Translations under genes and position numbers: made by a program
In this document: positions 9,335-22,015 of the stretch, in pieces
Position numbering within the stretch: position 1 is the first letter of the stretch
Layout of the letters: each line of letters begins with the position of its first letter
Origin: Eleusine coracana subsp. coracana
Taxonomy: Eukaryota > Streptophyta > Magnoliopsida > Poales > Poaceae
Assembly (NCBI GenBank): GCA_032690845.1
Contig: CM064424.1
Location: forward strand, 45,521,511 to 45,585,510
Direction: 5' to 3'
Length of the DNA: 64,000 nucleotides
The notes under the pieces: generated by a model
What the model was told of the DNA's origin: nothing
The model's input: the letters and a program-made list of their open reading frames with translations, nothing else
Databases searched by the model: none

Positions 9335-12300
9335 TCATAAGGCTTCCTTTAATCCCATGCCGGCTACGTGCTCCTTGAACACGCTGGGTGGTATGCCTTT
9401 CGTGAGCAGATCCGCAAGCATTCTTTCAGTCCTGATATGCTCAAGACTTATAGTGTGATCCTGGACTTTGTCTTTCATAACATAGTACTTTATATTAATG
9501 TGCTTGGCGGCACCACTAGACTGATTGTTGTGAGCATACATTACTGCTGGTTCATTATCGTAGTATAACTTTAGTGGTCTCTCAATACTGTCAACCACTC
9601 TTAATCCAGGTATAAATTTCTTTAGCCAGTTGACCTGCCCCATGGCCTCATAACATGCTATAAACTCGGCATACATGGTAGACCCTATCATGATAGTCTG
9701 TTTGGAGCTTTTCCAAGAAATGGCTCCTCCTGCCAGGGTAAACACATACCCCGATGTGGATTTTGTGTTATCTGTTGCAAAGTCTGAATCAGAATACCCC
9801 ACCACTTGGAGTGAATCTGATCTTCTATATACCAACATGAGGCCTTTCATTCCTTGCAAATATCGTAAGACTTTCTTTATCAACTTCCAGTGCTCAGGGC
9901 CTGGATTACTCTGGAATCTACCAAGTAACCCGGTGACAAATGCTAAATCAAGGCGTGTACATACTTATGCATATTGCAAGCTTTCCACAGCCGAAGCATA
10001 TGGTTTTGTTTTCATATCATCGAGCTCGAACTTATTCTTGAGTTTTTGCCAATCCCCAAAACTTTTACCCTTGACTATAGGAGCAGCTGTGGCACTACAT
10101 TTGTGCATGTTGAATTTCTTCAACATCTTTTCTATATATGTCTTTTGAGACTGTCCCAATGCATATTTTCTTCTATCTCGGTGAATCTCAATGCCCAAAA
10201 CATATGATGTTTCACCAAGATCTTTCATGTCAAAGTTTTGAGGACAAGAATTTATTTGTTTCTTGTAGTAGGCTGATATCACTACTGGCCAGTAGAATAT
10301 CATCCACATATAAGACTAGGAAAATGAATTTTCCATTCTTGAACTTTGCATAGATGCAATTGTCCTCAACATTTGCTTCAAATCCATATTTCTTTATTGT
10401 TCCATTAAACTTCAAGTACCACTGTCTTGAAGCTTGCTTTAATCCATAAATGGATCTCTTTAAATGACATCCCATCTTTTCTTTTCCATCCATAACAAAA
10501 CCTTTCAGTTGTGCCATGTAAACTCGTTCTTCTAAATCCCTGTTTAGAAATGTCATTTTTACATCCATCTGATGTAATTCTAAATCATAATGCATCACTA
10601 GTGCCATTATAATTCTGAAAGAATCTTTACAAGAGACTGGAGAAAATGTCTCGTTGTAATCGATTCCTTTTCTTTGCGTAAAGCCTTTTGCCACAAGACG
10701 TGCCTTAAACTTTTCTATATTCCCTCTAGAGTCAGATTTAATCTTGTAGACATATTTGTAGTCTACTGTTTTGGCTCCTTTAGGAATTTCTTCTAAGTCC
10801 CAAACTTCATTGAGACTCATTGAATTCATTTCATCTTTTATGGCCTCAAACCATTTAGATGAGTGGACACTGCTCATGGCTTCTTCATATGAGGTGGGGT
10901 CATCCTCCATATGATACTCTTCTGTGTTATACAGTTCATAGTCAGCTGGTATTACTGACCTTCTAGCTCTTTGAGACCTTCTAGGGGCTTCTTCATTTGG
11001 CATAATTTCTAGTTGAGGCTCTTGCGGAGCCTGCTCTTCTGGCACATTATCCGTTTGAGGCTGCTCCCCCACATCCATGGCATCATTATCTGTTGGATCC
11101 TGACGAGCAGGTTCCTCTTGTACCACAGATGGAGTGACAACAGGTGCTAGTCCTGCAATGCCAGGCATCACAGGCGCATCATCAACAGGTAGTGAGAAGA
11201 AAGGTTCTTGACTCATAAAATCGGGTACATGTACTCGCTTCTCCTCTAGATCAATCTCTCGATCCATCATGTTCCCGCTTATCATTTCATCTTTCAAAAA
11301 GACGACATGTCTTGTTTCTACAAACTTCGTATATCTATCTGAGCAGTAGAAACGGTAACCTTTGGACTTTTCTGGGTAGCCAATAAAATGGCAACTCACT
11401 GTCTTGGGATCCAATTTCCCAAGGCTTGGATTAAATATCTTAGCCTATGCAGAACTCCCCCAAACACAGAGGTGTGCTAGCAAAGGCACTCGTCCAGTCC
11501 ATAATTCATACGGTGTTTTGGGCACCAAATTACTTGGAACTCTGTTAAGTATATGAATAGCGATTTTTAAAGCCTCTATCCATAAACTTACTGGCAGTGT
11601 GGAGTAGCTCATCATGCTGCACACCATATCCATCAAGGCACGGTTACGCCTTTCTACTACTCCATTCTGCTATGGTTCGCCCGGCATAGAATACTGGGTG
11701 GCTATACCATTTTCTTGTAGGAACCTAGCAAAGGGTTCTGGGACTTGTCCATAAGGCCTATGCCGCCTGTAGTACTCCCCCCCCCCCCCCCCACGGTCGA
11801 ATCTTACAACTTTAATCTTTAAATCATGTTGATTTTCTACTTCTACTTTAAATATCTTGAATTTATCCAATGCCTCTGATCTTTCTTTGATTGGATAAAT
11901 GTAACCATATCGGGAGTGATCATTTGTGAATGTTATAAATGAGTCATAACCATCCACACTCTTGACAGGAAAAGGACCACAAATATCCATATGGATGATC
12001 TCTAATATTCCTGTGTTTCTTTTTGCGTCTTTCTTAATCTTTTTAACGTATTTTCCTTTAATGCAATCAATGCATTGTTCTAAGTTTGTGAACTCCAATG
12101 GAGGAAGAATGTTATTCTTTACAAGTCTCTTAATTCTCCCCCTCGAAATATGGCCTAAACAACAGTGCCATAATTTTGATGAGATGCTTGGAGTTCTCTT
12201 TCTTTTCTTGTTAACTTTAGTCGACGAGGATGTAGGAACATTCATATCATGCATATTATCATTATTCACATCATGTATCACATTCACATTATCACCAAGT

Positions 12301-13565
12301 GACAACAAATAAAGCTTATCTTGTAAAGACACAAAACCAATGCATTCATTATTTTACAAGAGTTCACATTTGCCATTACCAAAATGACAATCATATCCAT
12401 CAAAATCAAGACGCAATACACTTATTAAGTTTATTTGTAATGAAGGTACATAAAAGACATCATGGAGACTAAGAATGAAGCCATCTCTAAGCTCTAGGTG
12501 AAGATCCCCTACAGCTTCAACTTTGGCTTCTACTCCATTAGCCACTCTTATCGAACCTTTGCTTCTTTCCAGGGTTCTCGTCGTACTGAACCCCTGTAAA
12601 CAATTTGCAATATGAATAGTTGCTCCTGAATCAATCCACCATGTGGTTCCAGAATAATTAACATACAAGGATTCATTTACAAATGTAATCATGTTCTCAC
12701 CTTATCTCTTCATGAACAACTTGAGCCATTCAGGATAGTTCTTCTTGTAGTGACCTCCCTCTTTGCAGTGGACGCATTGGTCCTTACCCACTACAGCATG
12801 TCCCTCCTGAGGCCTATGCTGCTGCTTGCACATAGGCTTAGAGTAAAAGACCGGTTTCTTTTGGTGCTGCTGCTGCTTGCCCTTGTTCTTGTTATCTTTT
12901 ACATAGTGGATAGAACCACCATGTTTAGCCTTGAATCTATCCTCCTCTTGGACAGTGTTGGCAATAAACTGCTCAAAGCTCCATTTATCTGGGTTCATGC
13001 TGTAGTTGGAGACAAAATTCTCAAACTCATCTGGTAAAGACAACAATAGAAAATGAACCAAGAGGTCGTCATCAATCTTTAGATTCACAGTCTTTAGCTT
13101 TTCAGCTAAACTGTTCATCTTGAAAATATGATCTCTTATGCCACCACCAGTGTACTTTTCATTCACCAGTTGTCTTATCATCTGAGTGGCATAAGTCTTG
13201 GTAGACCCAGTAAATTGGTTCTCCACCCTCTGTAGAAAACCCTTTACTGTGTCTTCATTCTGGATTGAGCCCATAATAGCACGCTCAATCGTGTTCTTGA
13301 CAAGTGCCAAGCACTTCTTGTTGTCAAGAACCCATTGTCTGTGCTAGCATTGAAACAGAGCTACGTTTGAAGCATTATCCAACTGTCTTTAGTGCCAAGC
13401 AGCACCTATTTCATCTGTGCCCCTGACAAGCTCAGGAGACTCTATTGGACACGGGGTAGTCACTACCCACTCCATCTCGCCCATAACAAAAGCAAGATCA
13501 ACCTTTCTTCTCCATTCCCCATAGTTGTCCCCTTTTAGGATTGGGATCTGGGGAAGGAAAGCCAT
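9335..13565 (-). pseudogene. Copia A gag-pol, decayed
   Basis: Gag starts at 13565 (MAFLPQIPIL) and contains two in-frame stops near 13390 and 13345; the UBN2-like part follows. The zinc knuckle CVHCKEGGHYKKNY (about 12740-12780) has Tyr where the final Cys of CCHC belongs. Protease has WWIDSGATIHIAN (about 12630). Integrase has the zinc-binding WHCCLGHIS...CIDCIKGK and HMDICGPF, then a C16 run at 11777-11792 breaks the RFDRGGEYY region. RT (11414-10230) keeps LYVDDILLAS but has a changed DVKMTFLNRDL box. RT continues out of frame at 10309-9965. RNase H (9883-9335) keeps SDSDFA, CYEAMGQ, YYDNEPAV and LADLLTKG. Confidence 0.9.
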
Positions 13566-14834
13566 CATGGTTGCTCCTAAAATTAACCATGAAAAGTGAG
13601 AACAAAATAATATATAAACTCTACTATGTATGCATTAAACCTACATCACCGTTGGGCAGAAAATAGGCATAATACATAAAGCATCATTAATATATAACAT
13701 TGTAACTAACAACGTTGGTCAAAAAATTACAATGATATATAATCAGAAAATTAATGTTCCTAAAATTAAATTCTACCATTGGTTCAAAATTTAATTTTAG
13801 AAAACATCAATTTTAACAATAATCATGAATTTTATAAACTTGTAGCAAAAACATGACACAAAACATGCATGAACAAGAACAAAAACATTTTAATTTACAC
13901 TCTGGAAAAATAATCTCGTTGGTTCATATTTTAAATAGAGGTAAATTTCATTAGTTTGTAATCATATTCTGGTCAAAATCAACATAAAACAGTCAATTCT
14001 GATAAAAAATTTGCTACTGTGCGTTGCTCAGTGATTTTTGGCCCAGCAAAATGGCCCAAAAACCCTCTTCATGCACGGTGTGCAAAAACCTCCAGACGGC
14101 CCAACCCAGCCGGGGCATGCGCCCACGCGTGTGTCATTGGCCTTTCGGCCCAGCCTGTCTTGCCGTGTGTGCGTGCTGCGCGGTCTTTCGGCCTAGCTCG
14201 GCCCATGGCAGCGTAGGGGACCCGTGCGCTCACTTTCGGCCCAGCCCACAGCGACGTGTGAAAGAGGCGGCCCAGCCCAGCCGAGCCACCCTCACCCCCG
14301 CCTCGATCTGGACCCTTGATCCAGATTGAGGCTCACCGTCGGTTTCGGCGGATCAAAACCGCACCCGCTCCCTGCCCCGAACCCTAGCCCCATTCTGTTT
14401 CTCTTCTTCCTCCCCCGTTCTCCACCGTTTGACACTGAACGACACGGGTGAGTGGCCTCCGGCCGGAGGATAGAGAGTGACGCCGCCGCTAGGCTCCTCG
14501 CCAACGCGCGCGTCCACCCGTCGGTGGGCGCGCCGCTGTCGAGCAACTTCGCAGCGGTGTCCGTGAGCTGGCCTCGCGCGACGGCATCCTGACGGTGAGC
14601 GGCCCTCTGTCCCGCACCGACGAGCGGCTACGACATCAGTGGCGAGGCCCAGGTATGTCCCCGGATCTCGTCGGCGTTCTCTGTGTCTGTAACCCGAACC
14701 CTAGGGTTAGGGTTTGGGGTTCGGGGGGGGGGGGGGAGGGGTTGTTCTTGTTCTTTCTATGTCGATCAAAATATCGATCTCTGTTCTTTCCCGATCCAAA
14801 ATCGAGATCTTTCTCTACTAGATTTAGAACTAGG
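13566..14834 (-). other. Long untranslated leader of copia A
   Basis: About 1.27 kb separates the primer-binding site from the gag start. The gag-proximal half (13566-14010) is AT-rich; the LTR-proximal half (about 14020-14700) is GC-rich with repeated GGCCCAGC words. G14 at 14723-14736 and a telomere-like CCCTAGGGTTAGGG at 14699-14712 also occur. I see no supported protein. The abrupt compositional change suggests a composite leader, possibly with acquired genomic sequence. Confidence 0.5.
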
Positions 14835-14850
14835 TAGGCTCTGTTACCAA
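14835..14850 (-). other. Primer-binding site of copia A
   Basis: The minus strand reads TTGGTAACAGAGCCTA, one or two changes from the initiator-tRNA-Met complement TGGTATCAGAGCC usual for copia elements. It directly abuts the 5' LTR. Confidence 0.85.
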
Positions 14851-15414
14851 TGATAGAAACTGGTATGTGCCTAGTCTACGATCTAGTAAGGATCTAAACA
14901 ATGCAATGGGTTCTGGTACTGGATCTAGAGGGAGAGGAGAGAGATGAGCAATACCTAGATTGTGCGGTAGCGGAGCGGGGGCCATCACGAGAAGGGCCGG
15001 AGTCAAGGTAGAGGTGACGGCGGCGTCGGTCCTCGTCATGTCGTCGACGGCGAGGATCTCGTCGAGAGCGTCGACGAGGTGCTAGGGAAGCGGGGACGAT
15101 GGCCGGAGGTGTCAAAGTCCCTCAGGTCAGTACCAGCACTGGCTCGATACAGCTGCCACGAAGAGTGACGGTGTGGTGGCGGCGGGTCTTCCCGTCGCTG
15201 GTTTCGCCCCTCCTTTTGATCGGGTTAGGGTTCTGTGGGGAGGATATGTGGCCACGTTCAACCTCGTGAAAAGTGCCCCGACGTCGTCCCCGACTTTTAT
15301 ATGCGCAGTGCAATGGGGGCCCACCAACCAAAGGAGGGTTGGGGCGCCCCCGATCAGGGCGCGAGATCTGGGCGTTTTGGGCCGTTAGGCCCAAGTGTGG
15401 GAGATCTACTAACA
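14851..15414 (-). repeat. 5' LTR of copia A
   Basis: It matches 8605-9167 and ends CTACTAACA just before the CCATA duplication. The TTTTATATGCGC word near 15294 is TATA-like on the plus strand only, so no promoter is assigned. Confidence 0.9.
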
Positions 15415-15765
15415 CCATATTCAGCAGTGATGCTTTCCAACTAGGAAGCTTGTCCTCGATTTTCTCAATCCATGGTAGGAGATCAGATTTTCTAAGCTTC
15501 CTGTCAGAGGTCGGGAGCCCGAGGTACGTGCACGGAAAGGAAGTCATTGTGCATGCTAGGGAGGAGGCGACCACCTTGATCTCAGGCTCTTCACATCTTA
15601 TTAGGATCAGACAACTCTTCTAAAATTAGTTCTCAACTCCGACACTTCACCAAAAATCTCCAAAATTTGTGTGGTCAAGTCTAGCCCTGATTCATCTGGT
15701 TTGATAAAAAGGGCAACATCATCTTGCATCTCGACAACTACGAAAGCATGAAGAACATTATCTGA
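15415..15765 (-). pseudogene. LINE reverse transcriptase fragment upstream of the copia A insertion
   Basis: The minus strand reads DDVALFIKPDESGL (the YADD region, here MQDD), then ILEIFGEVSELRTNF, then FPCTYLGLPTSDRKLRKSD and KLPSWKASLLNM, which joins directly to GRAVWVKF at 8604-8600. The join crosses the 5-bp duplication CCATA present at both edges of copia A. The active-site tyrosine-alanine is not preserved and there are stops, so the fragment is dead. The left edge of the ORF2 sequence abuts Tekay RNase H at about 15766, so the LINE is truncated there. Confidence 0.8.
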
Positions 15766-17600
15766 CTCATGATTTGGAACTAGCTGCAGTTGTGCTTGCA
15801 CTAAAAAACTGGAGACATTATTTGCTCGGAAACTTAGTGCACATCAATACGGATCATAAAAGCTTGAAGTATATCTTTACTCAGACCGATCTAAACATGA
15901 GACAACGTCGGTGGCTAGAATTAATCAAGGACTTTAACTTGGAGATTTATTATCATCCAGGCAAGGCTAATATGGTCACCGACACTCTGAGTAGAAAGAT
16001 ACACTGCAATAATTTGATGCTAGACAACAACGATGAAGCAAGTAAAACAGAACCCAACCTTCATTCTGCCTGCCCTAGTGATTAGGAATCTTAGTATTCA
16101 TTCCACTATTCAGGACAAAGTCATTGCTGCACAAAAACAAGACGTTGGAATGAAGCATGTTCGAGAGAACATTAAGAATGCCAAGGCAAAATGCTTCACA
16201 CAAGATTCTGATGGTACTCTGTGGTTCAATAACCGTCCAGTAGTACCAAAAATTTCGACCTTCACCGGAAGATCTTGGATGAAGAACATAACTCCAAATA
16301 TTCCATTCATCCTGGAAGTAACAAGATGTACCAGGACCTGATGAAAAATTTCTGGTGGACAAGAATGAAGCGAGAAGTTGCTTGGTATGTCACGGAATGT
16401 GATACTTGTCAGAGAGTCAAGGCTGACCATTTGAAATAGGCTGGACTACTTCAACCATTGAGTATTCCTGCCTGGAAATGGGAAGATATCGGCCTGGATT
16501 TCATTGTTGGCCTCCCTCTCACTTCTCGGAAGCATGATTCAATTTGGGTTGTTGTGGATAGACTCACAAAATCTGCTCACTTCCTACCGGTCAATAACAC
16601 ATACAAGATAAAGCAATATGCAGAGCTATACATATCCAAAATTTTGTGTCTTCATGGAGTACCCAAGACCATTGTTTTAGATCGTGGTTCGCAGTTCATT
16701 GCTCGTTTCTAGGAACATCTGCATGCATCTCTGGGTACGAGGTTGATATGGAATTGTTCTTACCATGCTGCTACCGATGGACAATTAGAGTGTGTCAACC
16801 AAATCTTGGAAGATATGCTTAGAGCATGTGTTTTAACACATGGTGGTAACTGAGATGAGTACTTGCCTTATATGGAATTTTCATACAACAAGAGTTACCA
16901 AGAGAGTGTGAAAATGTTGCCATTTGAAGCACTCTATAGTCAGAGTTGTAGAACACTATTAAACTGGTCTGAATCTAGAGAAAGAGTAACCTTTGGCCCT
17001 GACCTTGTCAAGGACACCAAAGAAAAAGTTCGAACCATTCAGGCAAATCTCAAGGCTGCTAAATTTCATCAAGAAAAATATGCAAACCGATGACATAGGC
17101 CACTGTATTTCAACAAGGATGATTTTGTCTATCTCCGAGTATCACCAATGAATGGTATTTAGTGCTTTGGAATCAAAGAAAAATTAGCGCCCCGCTATAT
17201 CGGCCCATTCAAAATATTGGAGAGATGTGGACAAGTAGCCTACAAGCTGGAGCTACCTGCTAATCTATCTGGAGTTCAAAGCACGTTTCACGTCTCCTAG
17301 CTGAAGCGATGTCTCAAACCTCCAATAGATATTGTCCTGGAAGAGTATGATCATCTTCAACTGGATCTCACATACTCCGAACGACCAATAAAAATCCTTG
17401 ATAAAAAGAGCGCGTAACCCGCAAAAGAACCATCAAATTCTATAAAGTGCAATGGAGTAATCACTCAGACGATGAAGGAATTTCTGAGTACCCATTACCC
17501 GCAATTCTGGTCTTTATTCTCAGGTAAATTTTAATCATGCCCCCTCTCTAGTCTGCTTTTGTCTTAATCTCGGGACGAGATTTCTTTAAGGGGGGAGGGC
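15766..17600 (+). pseudogene. Tekay-type chromovirus pol, RNase H to chromodomain
   Basis: The plus strand begins inside Ty3 RNase H (LELAAVVLALKNWRHYL, then INTDHKSLKYIFTQ, then YHPGKANMVTDTLSR). The integrase zinc region follows (about 16290-16440, CDTCQRVKADH), then the core with WEDIGLDFIVGLP, VVVDRLTKSAHF and VLDRGSQF, then the GPY/F module (LAPRYIGPFKILERCG) at about 17185, and a chromodomain remnant (ERPIKILDKK) near 17378. Many in-frame stops (near 16437, 16711, 16851, 17090, 17158, 17300, 17416) make it dead. GAG, protease and RT are missing left of 15766, where it meets a LINE. GPY/F plus a chromodomain identify a chromovirus, and the long LTR points to Tekay/Del. Confidence 0.85.
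17588..17600 (+). other. Polypurine tract of the Tekay element
   Basis: AAGGGGGGAGGGC lies immediately before the TGTGACACC that opens the LTR. It confirms the plus orientation of the element. Confidence 0.85.
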
Positions 17601-20600
17601 TGTGACACCCAGGTGTCTCACTTCAATTTAACTAGCATACCAGCATAGAATTTGAGCTCAAGTAAAAAGCATGAAATAATAGAGCCATTTGAAAAGAATT
17701 TCCTTTAAGTTAAATAAAAACCCATGCAATCAAGAATGTGAAGCAATTTAAATTGTCAATAAAACATAAGCCAAATAATCATTTCATAAATACGAGAATA
17801 ACTAAATAGAATTTTAGCCCAAAATTCAGAAATTTATCTCATTAGCAAGTGCACCAAATAATTAATTGAGCCTAGAAATGTTTCAAATTTGCAATTTATT
17901 TCCCAATAAATTGTTTCATTTTTGACCAAATGAAACCTTTATTAAATTCTGCATATACGGAGAAGCCCAATTTTAAAATTTGAATTCATTTGGACTCTTG
18001 TAGCATTGGAGAATTAAATAAAACTGCAAAAAAGACCTTTCTATAAACTATTCGGAAACTTGAGGGCCCCCTTTACAAAAGCCGCTTGTCTTCTTCCTCC
18101 CGGCGCTCCCGCCCACGTGCGCGTGCCCGCGCAATTCCTCTGTCGCCCTCGGGACTCGGCCCCGCACTTCCGCGTGCTCACGCTTGCTGGCTGCCGTCCT
18201 GTCATGTCGCCGCACCCTGCCAGCCGCTAGCTGCTAAGCCCGCGTGTCACTTTCTCGGGACTCGCCACCGTAGCTGCCGCATCGCCACGCCCGGTTTCCT
18301 AGCGCCCGGCTGCTCTCGGCCACCCGACAGTGGGCAAAACCCTGCACGACATCGCCCCATCGCATCACCGCTGCTGCCAAACCGTTAGCCCCCACGTGAT
18401 GGAGTTCCTTTCGCCCTGCCCGAAGTCGTCATGACCTCTGCTACCATGATTCCCGACGCCGCTAGCCATTGCTGCCCCTTTTGCTGCCTCAAAATCAGCA
18501 GCCGCACTCACCGCTTCCACCCTAAGTCGCGTCCCGTCACCAGCACCGCCCTGCTGCTCCCCGGCTGCCCGCACGCCACTACCCGCCACAGCCCCCCGTT
18601 GCTGCCACCTTCTATTGCTGCTGCCGCTGCTCCCTGTTTCTTCATGCCCGACCGCTCCCGTTCCTCCCTACAAAGCCTAAACCCGTGCGCGACACCCCGC
18701 TCGTAGTCTGTGACCCCATCCCCCGCCTCTCGTCATATAAAACCCACTCCCCTCTACAAATTTCGCACCGCCACCTCCGCGATTGAAGAATCGATGCTTG
18801 CGCTCGAGCTCCACCCCTCTCCAGTGCCTCGCGGCCAAGGCCGGCGCTGCACGGCATCACACTAGAACCCCAACCTGCTTCCCCATGCCTAGAACTGGCC
18901 ACCACCCTCTCGGCCCGCCGGGATTTGACCAAGACCGAACAAGGTCCCTCAGTGAGCTCCATTGGCGCCACCACAAAATTCTTCTCTCCTGGTGAGCCTC
19001 ACCTCTCCCTATCTCTTCGCAAGATCACGCAACTCCTTTCCTCGATCGTGCATAACCTTTTTCCTCCTTGATTCCTTGCGCGAGGACGCCGGCATGACTC
19101 TTTCCCTCGGTTGATCCCCTCTGCGTCACCGTATCCGAGCCGCCTTGCCGATGAGCTCTGTGCTCTGGCCCTCCTCCTGGCAAGCGAAGGCGATGACGGT
19201 CTTCCTCGACACCCCGTGAAGCTCCAGGCAAAGATGGACTCCTATTTCATGCCTTGTAGCAGAAACGCAACGCCGCCGAAGTTGCCCCTCCACCGCTCCT
19301 CATCGCCGACCATTTTTTGGTGAGTTTTTGACCTCGCAAACCACGCCAACCTCCCTGCCTCACCGCACACATCATTTTTCTTCTTCCGCGACGAGCTTCC
19401 AGCCCGCGTAGCGCCCTGTGGTGAGCCCTCCGGCCGCGTGCTCCGGCGAAGCCGATTGTCACCTATTGGCACCCATGTGGCCTCGACGTGGCCCTGATGT
19501 GGCTGCTCACGTGGCATTTCCCTGATTTAATCGAACCCAGAAAATGACGAGAAACTACTGTAAAATTTGAAAAACCATAGTAATTTCATTTCAAATCCAA
19601 TCGACCTAAAACGAAGTTTGTTAGTTTCATAAAAATGTGCTCTATTTTATAAAATTGGTCACAAGTTGTCTCTGACCATATATTTTAATGAATTAAATAA
19701 CTTATGCAAACTCTAATTAATTCTTAATTAATTCTGGTCTTTTGCATGCACTGTTATTTAATGGTAATACATCACCCTGATTTTTGTTTAAGTTAATTTC
19801 TCTATAGTTCATACTTGTATAAATGCTAATAATTAAAATATTAATGTACAGAAGCTATAATTTGGTAAAAATGAAGCCCATATATGTCTCTATTATGATA
19901 AATCACTCAAGTCCAGAATCACTTGTTTACCATTTTAATTACATTAATTATTCATAAAAGTATGATAACCCTTTTTAAATGGTGACACACACATAAAATA
20001 ATGAAACTTTAAATTGCTTCTTTGAAGCATATGTCCACCAACCTATTAAAAGGATTAATTATCACATTAACCTCACTGTATTTGCATTTTTCATATCATT
20101 GCATGTGATGGTGTTATAACAATACCGTTAAACCATTGTTTATCAATAGGTAACGACACTCAGGAGCAGGGGCCAGACATCCAGCAGGACCTGGAGTTTG
20201 GAGAGCAGGAGTCTACTATAGTTGCTAACACTTGTGCTGATCCAGGCAAGCCCCGGTTTGTATTTGCCTCTTTACAAGTTTTGCTAGTTTATAATACTAC
20301 TAGTGTGTATGTTTATTGTTGCATTAGGTCATAGGAATTGATTGAAACACACATTACATGTACCCGAGTGACCTATGCTACTGTATTTAGATCCTTGGTA
20401 GGTTCAGTACTGTACTGCTATGCTTAGTAAATAATAGTCTCAGTAGATATTATTACTAAGGAATAACTTGATCACTAAATCTGAACTTAATGAAAGAAGT
20501 TTATTTTTATGTTATAGTAGGGCAGGGATTATGCATGTATAGGTTTACAACAACACATGGGTGTTAACTGCGGTAACCCTGCCTTGCCCACCCTAGGACC

Positions 20601-21655
20601 CGTCCATGGTCGGCCCCTTGATCAAGTTTTGAACAGTACTGAATGCATGCTAGTTTATAGGCACTAGTAAACCGACGTAGTATTAAACACTTGCATTGGA
20701 ACACGGCTATGGTGCATTAGTCTTTTGACTCTTGTACTGCAGGAGTGGGCGGTTCATACCGTGAAGTACTACTAGCAGGACGGCATGCTGACTCGACGTC
20801 ACTGGATTCGGGTGAAGGTGTAAGTGTTTCTTATGAAAGGTTATCATATACGACCTTAATTGGTGCATATGCGTCGTATATTTCGGGGTTTTCCTAGCTG
20901 GTGTAAATCAATTGCAATTGTTGTCTCTCGCAGTAATGACTACCGCTTGGTCACTGAGTCGTCACGTAGTTGCACATGATAATATGAAATTGGATTATGA
21001 TTGGTTATTGTTGATTTTATTATTACTGCTCTCATGTTGTACTTACTTTATGTACTATTTTATTACCTTATCATGCTTCACTAAAGTTACATTTCTGCTC
21101 TATCCAATTAAATTAAGAAAATAAAACTTGATAGAACTAATAGGTTGCTTAGTACGAGTCCTTTCAAATATGCCACCTATTAGAGTCATTGCATGTCTAG
21201 GTTTTTGACGGATAAGTCTTGTTGAGTAATTAGTACTCAGACTTTGTGCCTCTACAGTTTTCAGGTACTGAAGAGATAGAATTACCTGTAGATGTGTTGT
21301 CTTGGGACATGCAGGTCCTTGAGGGTTGGACTTTCCTAAGGGTTGGACTGCCCACTGGGATTCTGACCTGCCGCTGCAGTGACTGTTGTGTGCTGCTAGA
21401 GTGATGGTTCTTTGGGCATGAATTGTCACTATATTGTATCGTCGAGCTCGTAGTTTCTTATTATTATTTGCTTCCGCTATTTTCAAAACATCATGAACTT
21501 GTATTTCCGCTACACTTTGATATAATAATTCAACTTAAATTTGGACCATTGTTGTATTATCAAGTATCTGCGTTATCAGCATCTTCGGGACCTCGATCCT
21601 TCGGGAAGGGGCGCCTCATTCTGCAAACAAACCGAACTCGTCAAGTTTGCTGACT
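17601..21655 (+). repeat. 3' LTR of the Tekay element (about 4 kb; right edge uncertain)
   Basis: The LTR opens TGTGACACCC after the polypurine tract. It has an AT-rich first part, a GC-rich middle (18080-19500) with a TATA-like CATATAAAACCC at about 18733, a segment GGACCTGGAGTTTGGAGAGCAGG near 20190 that recurs in this LTR type, and an AT-rich end. The solo LTR at 36216-40073 has the same plan in inverse orientation. The GC-rich part gives several chance ORFs that I do not call. The exact 3' end is not determined; the MITE begins at about 21672. Confidence 0.7.
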
Positions 21656-21671
21656 CGCATCGAAGGAGATC

Positions 21672-22015
21672 GTGGCCCTGTTTGGATCCATGGATTAGAG
21701 TTAGTTTGAGTTAGTTTGGGCACAACTAACCCTAAAATCTTCAAACATGGAGGGTTAGTTTGGGTTAGTTGCATCTAACCCACCCAAAAAAACTATCCCA
21801 CTCAAGAAGTGCTAATTGGAGCTAGTTTGAGTGGGATCCATTAAGAAGTTACTTTTTCCTCTATCCTCAAAGGAGGCAAATAATTACATCAGTATCTTTA
21901 TTGTCAATATAACCCTTGCATCCAAATACCTCAAGAGTTAGAGTTAGTTTATAGTTAGTCATTCTAAAAACTAACTCTAACCTCTAATACTGTTAGAGTA
22001 TCCAAGCAGGACCCG
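21672..22015. mobile_element. MITE with GGCCCTGTTTGG-type terminal inverted repeats
   Basis: The left end GGCCCTGTTTGGATCC pairs with the right end, whose reverse complement is GGTCCTGCTTGGATAC. The inverted arms continue with ATTAGAGTTAGTTT-like sequence. It is about 344 bp with no ORF. The termini resemble grass MITEs derived from hAT or PIF/Harbinger transposons. I could not fix a target-site duplication, so the superfamily is left open. Confidence 0.7.

Larger units (their letters stand above)
8605..15414 (-). mobile_element. Complete Ty1/copia element A
   Basis: This is a 6.8-kb minus-strand element. The 3' LTR is 8605-9167 and the 5' LTR 14851-15414; they are highly similar along their whole length. 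CCATA at 8600-8604 and 15415-15419 is a perfect 5-bp target-site duplication. A primer-binding site lies at 14835-14850 and a polypurine tract next to 9167. The order gag, protease, integrase, RT, RNase H is that of Ty1/copia. The target is a LINE. Stops and frameshifts in gag and pol make it non-autonomous now. Confidence 0.95.

Noticed and set aside
18086..19517. GC-rich ORFs that look like a host gene exon
   Set aside because: They lie within the Tekay 3' LTR, which has the same GC-rich centre as the solo LTR; no conserved domain is seen.
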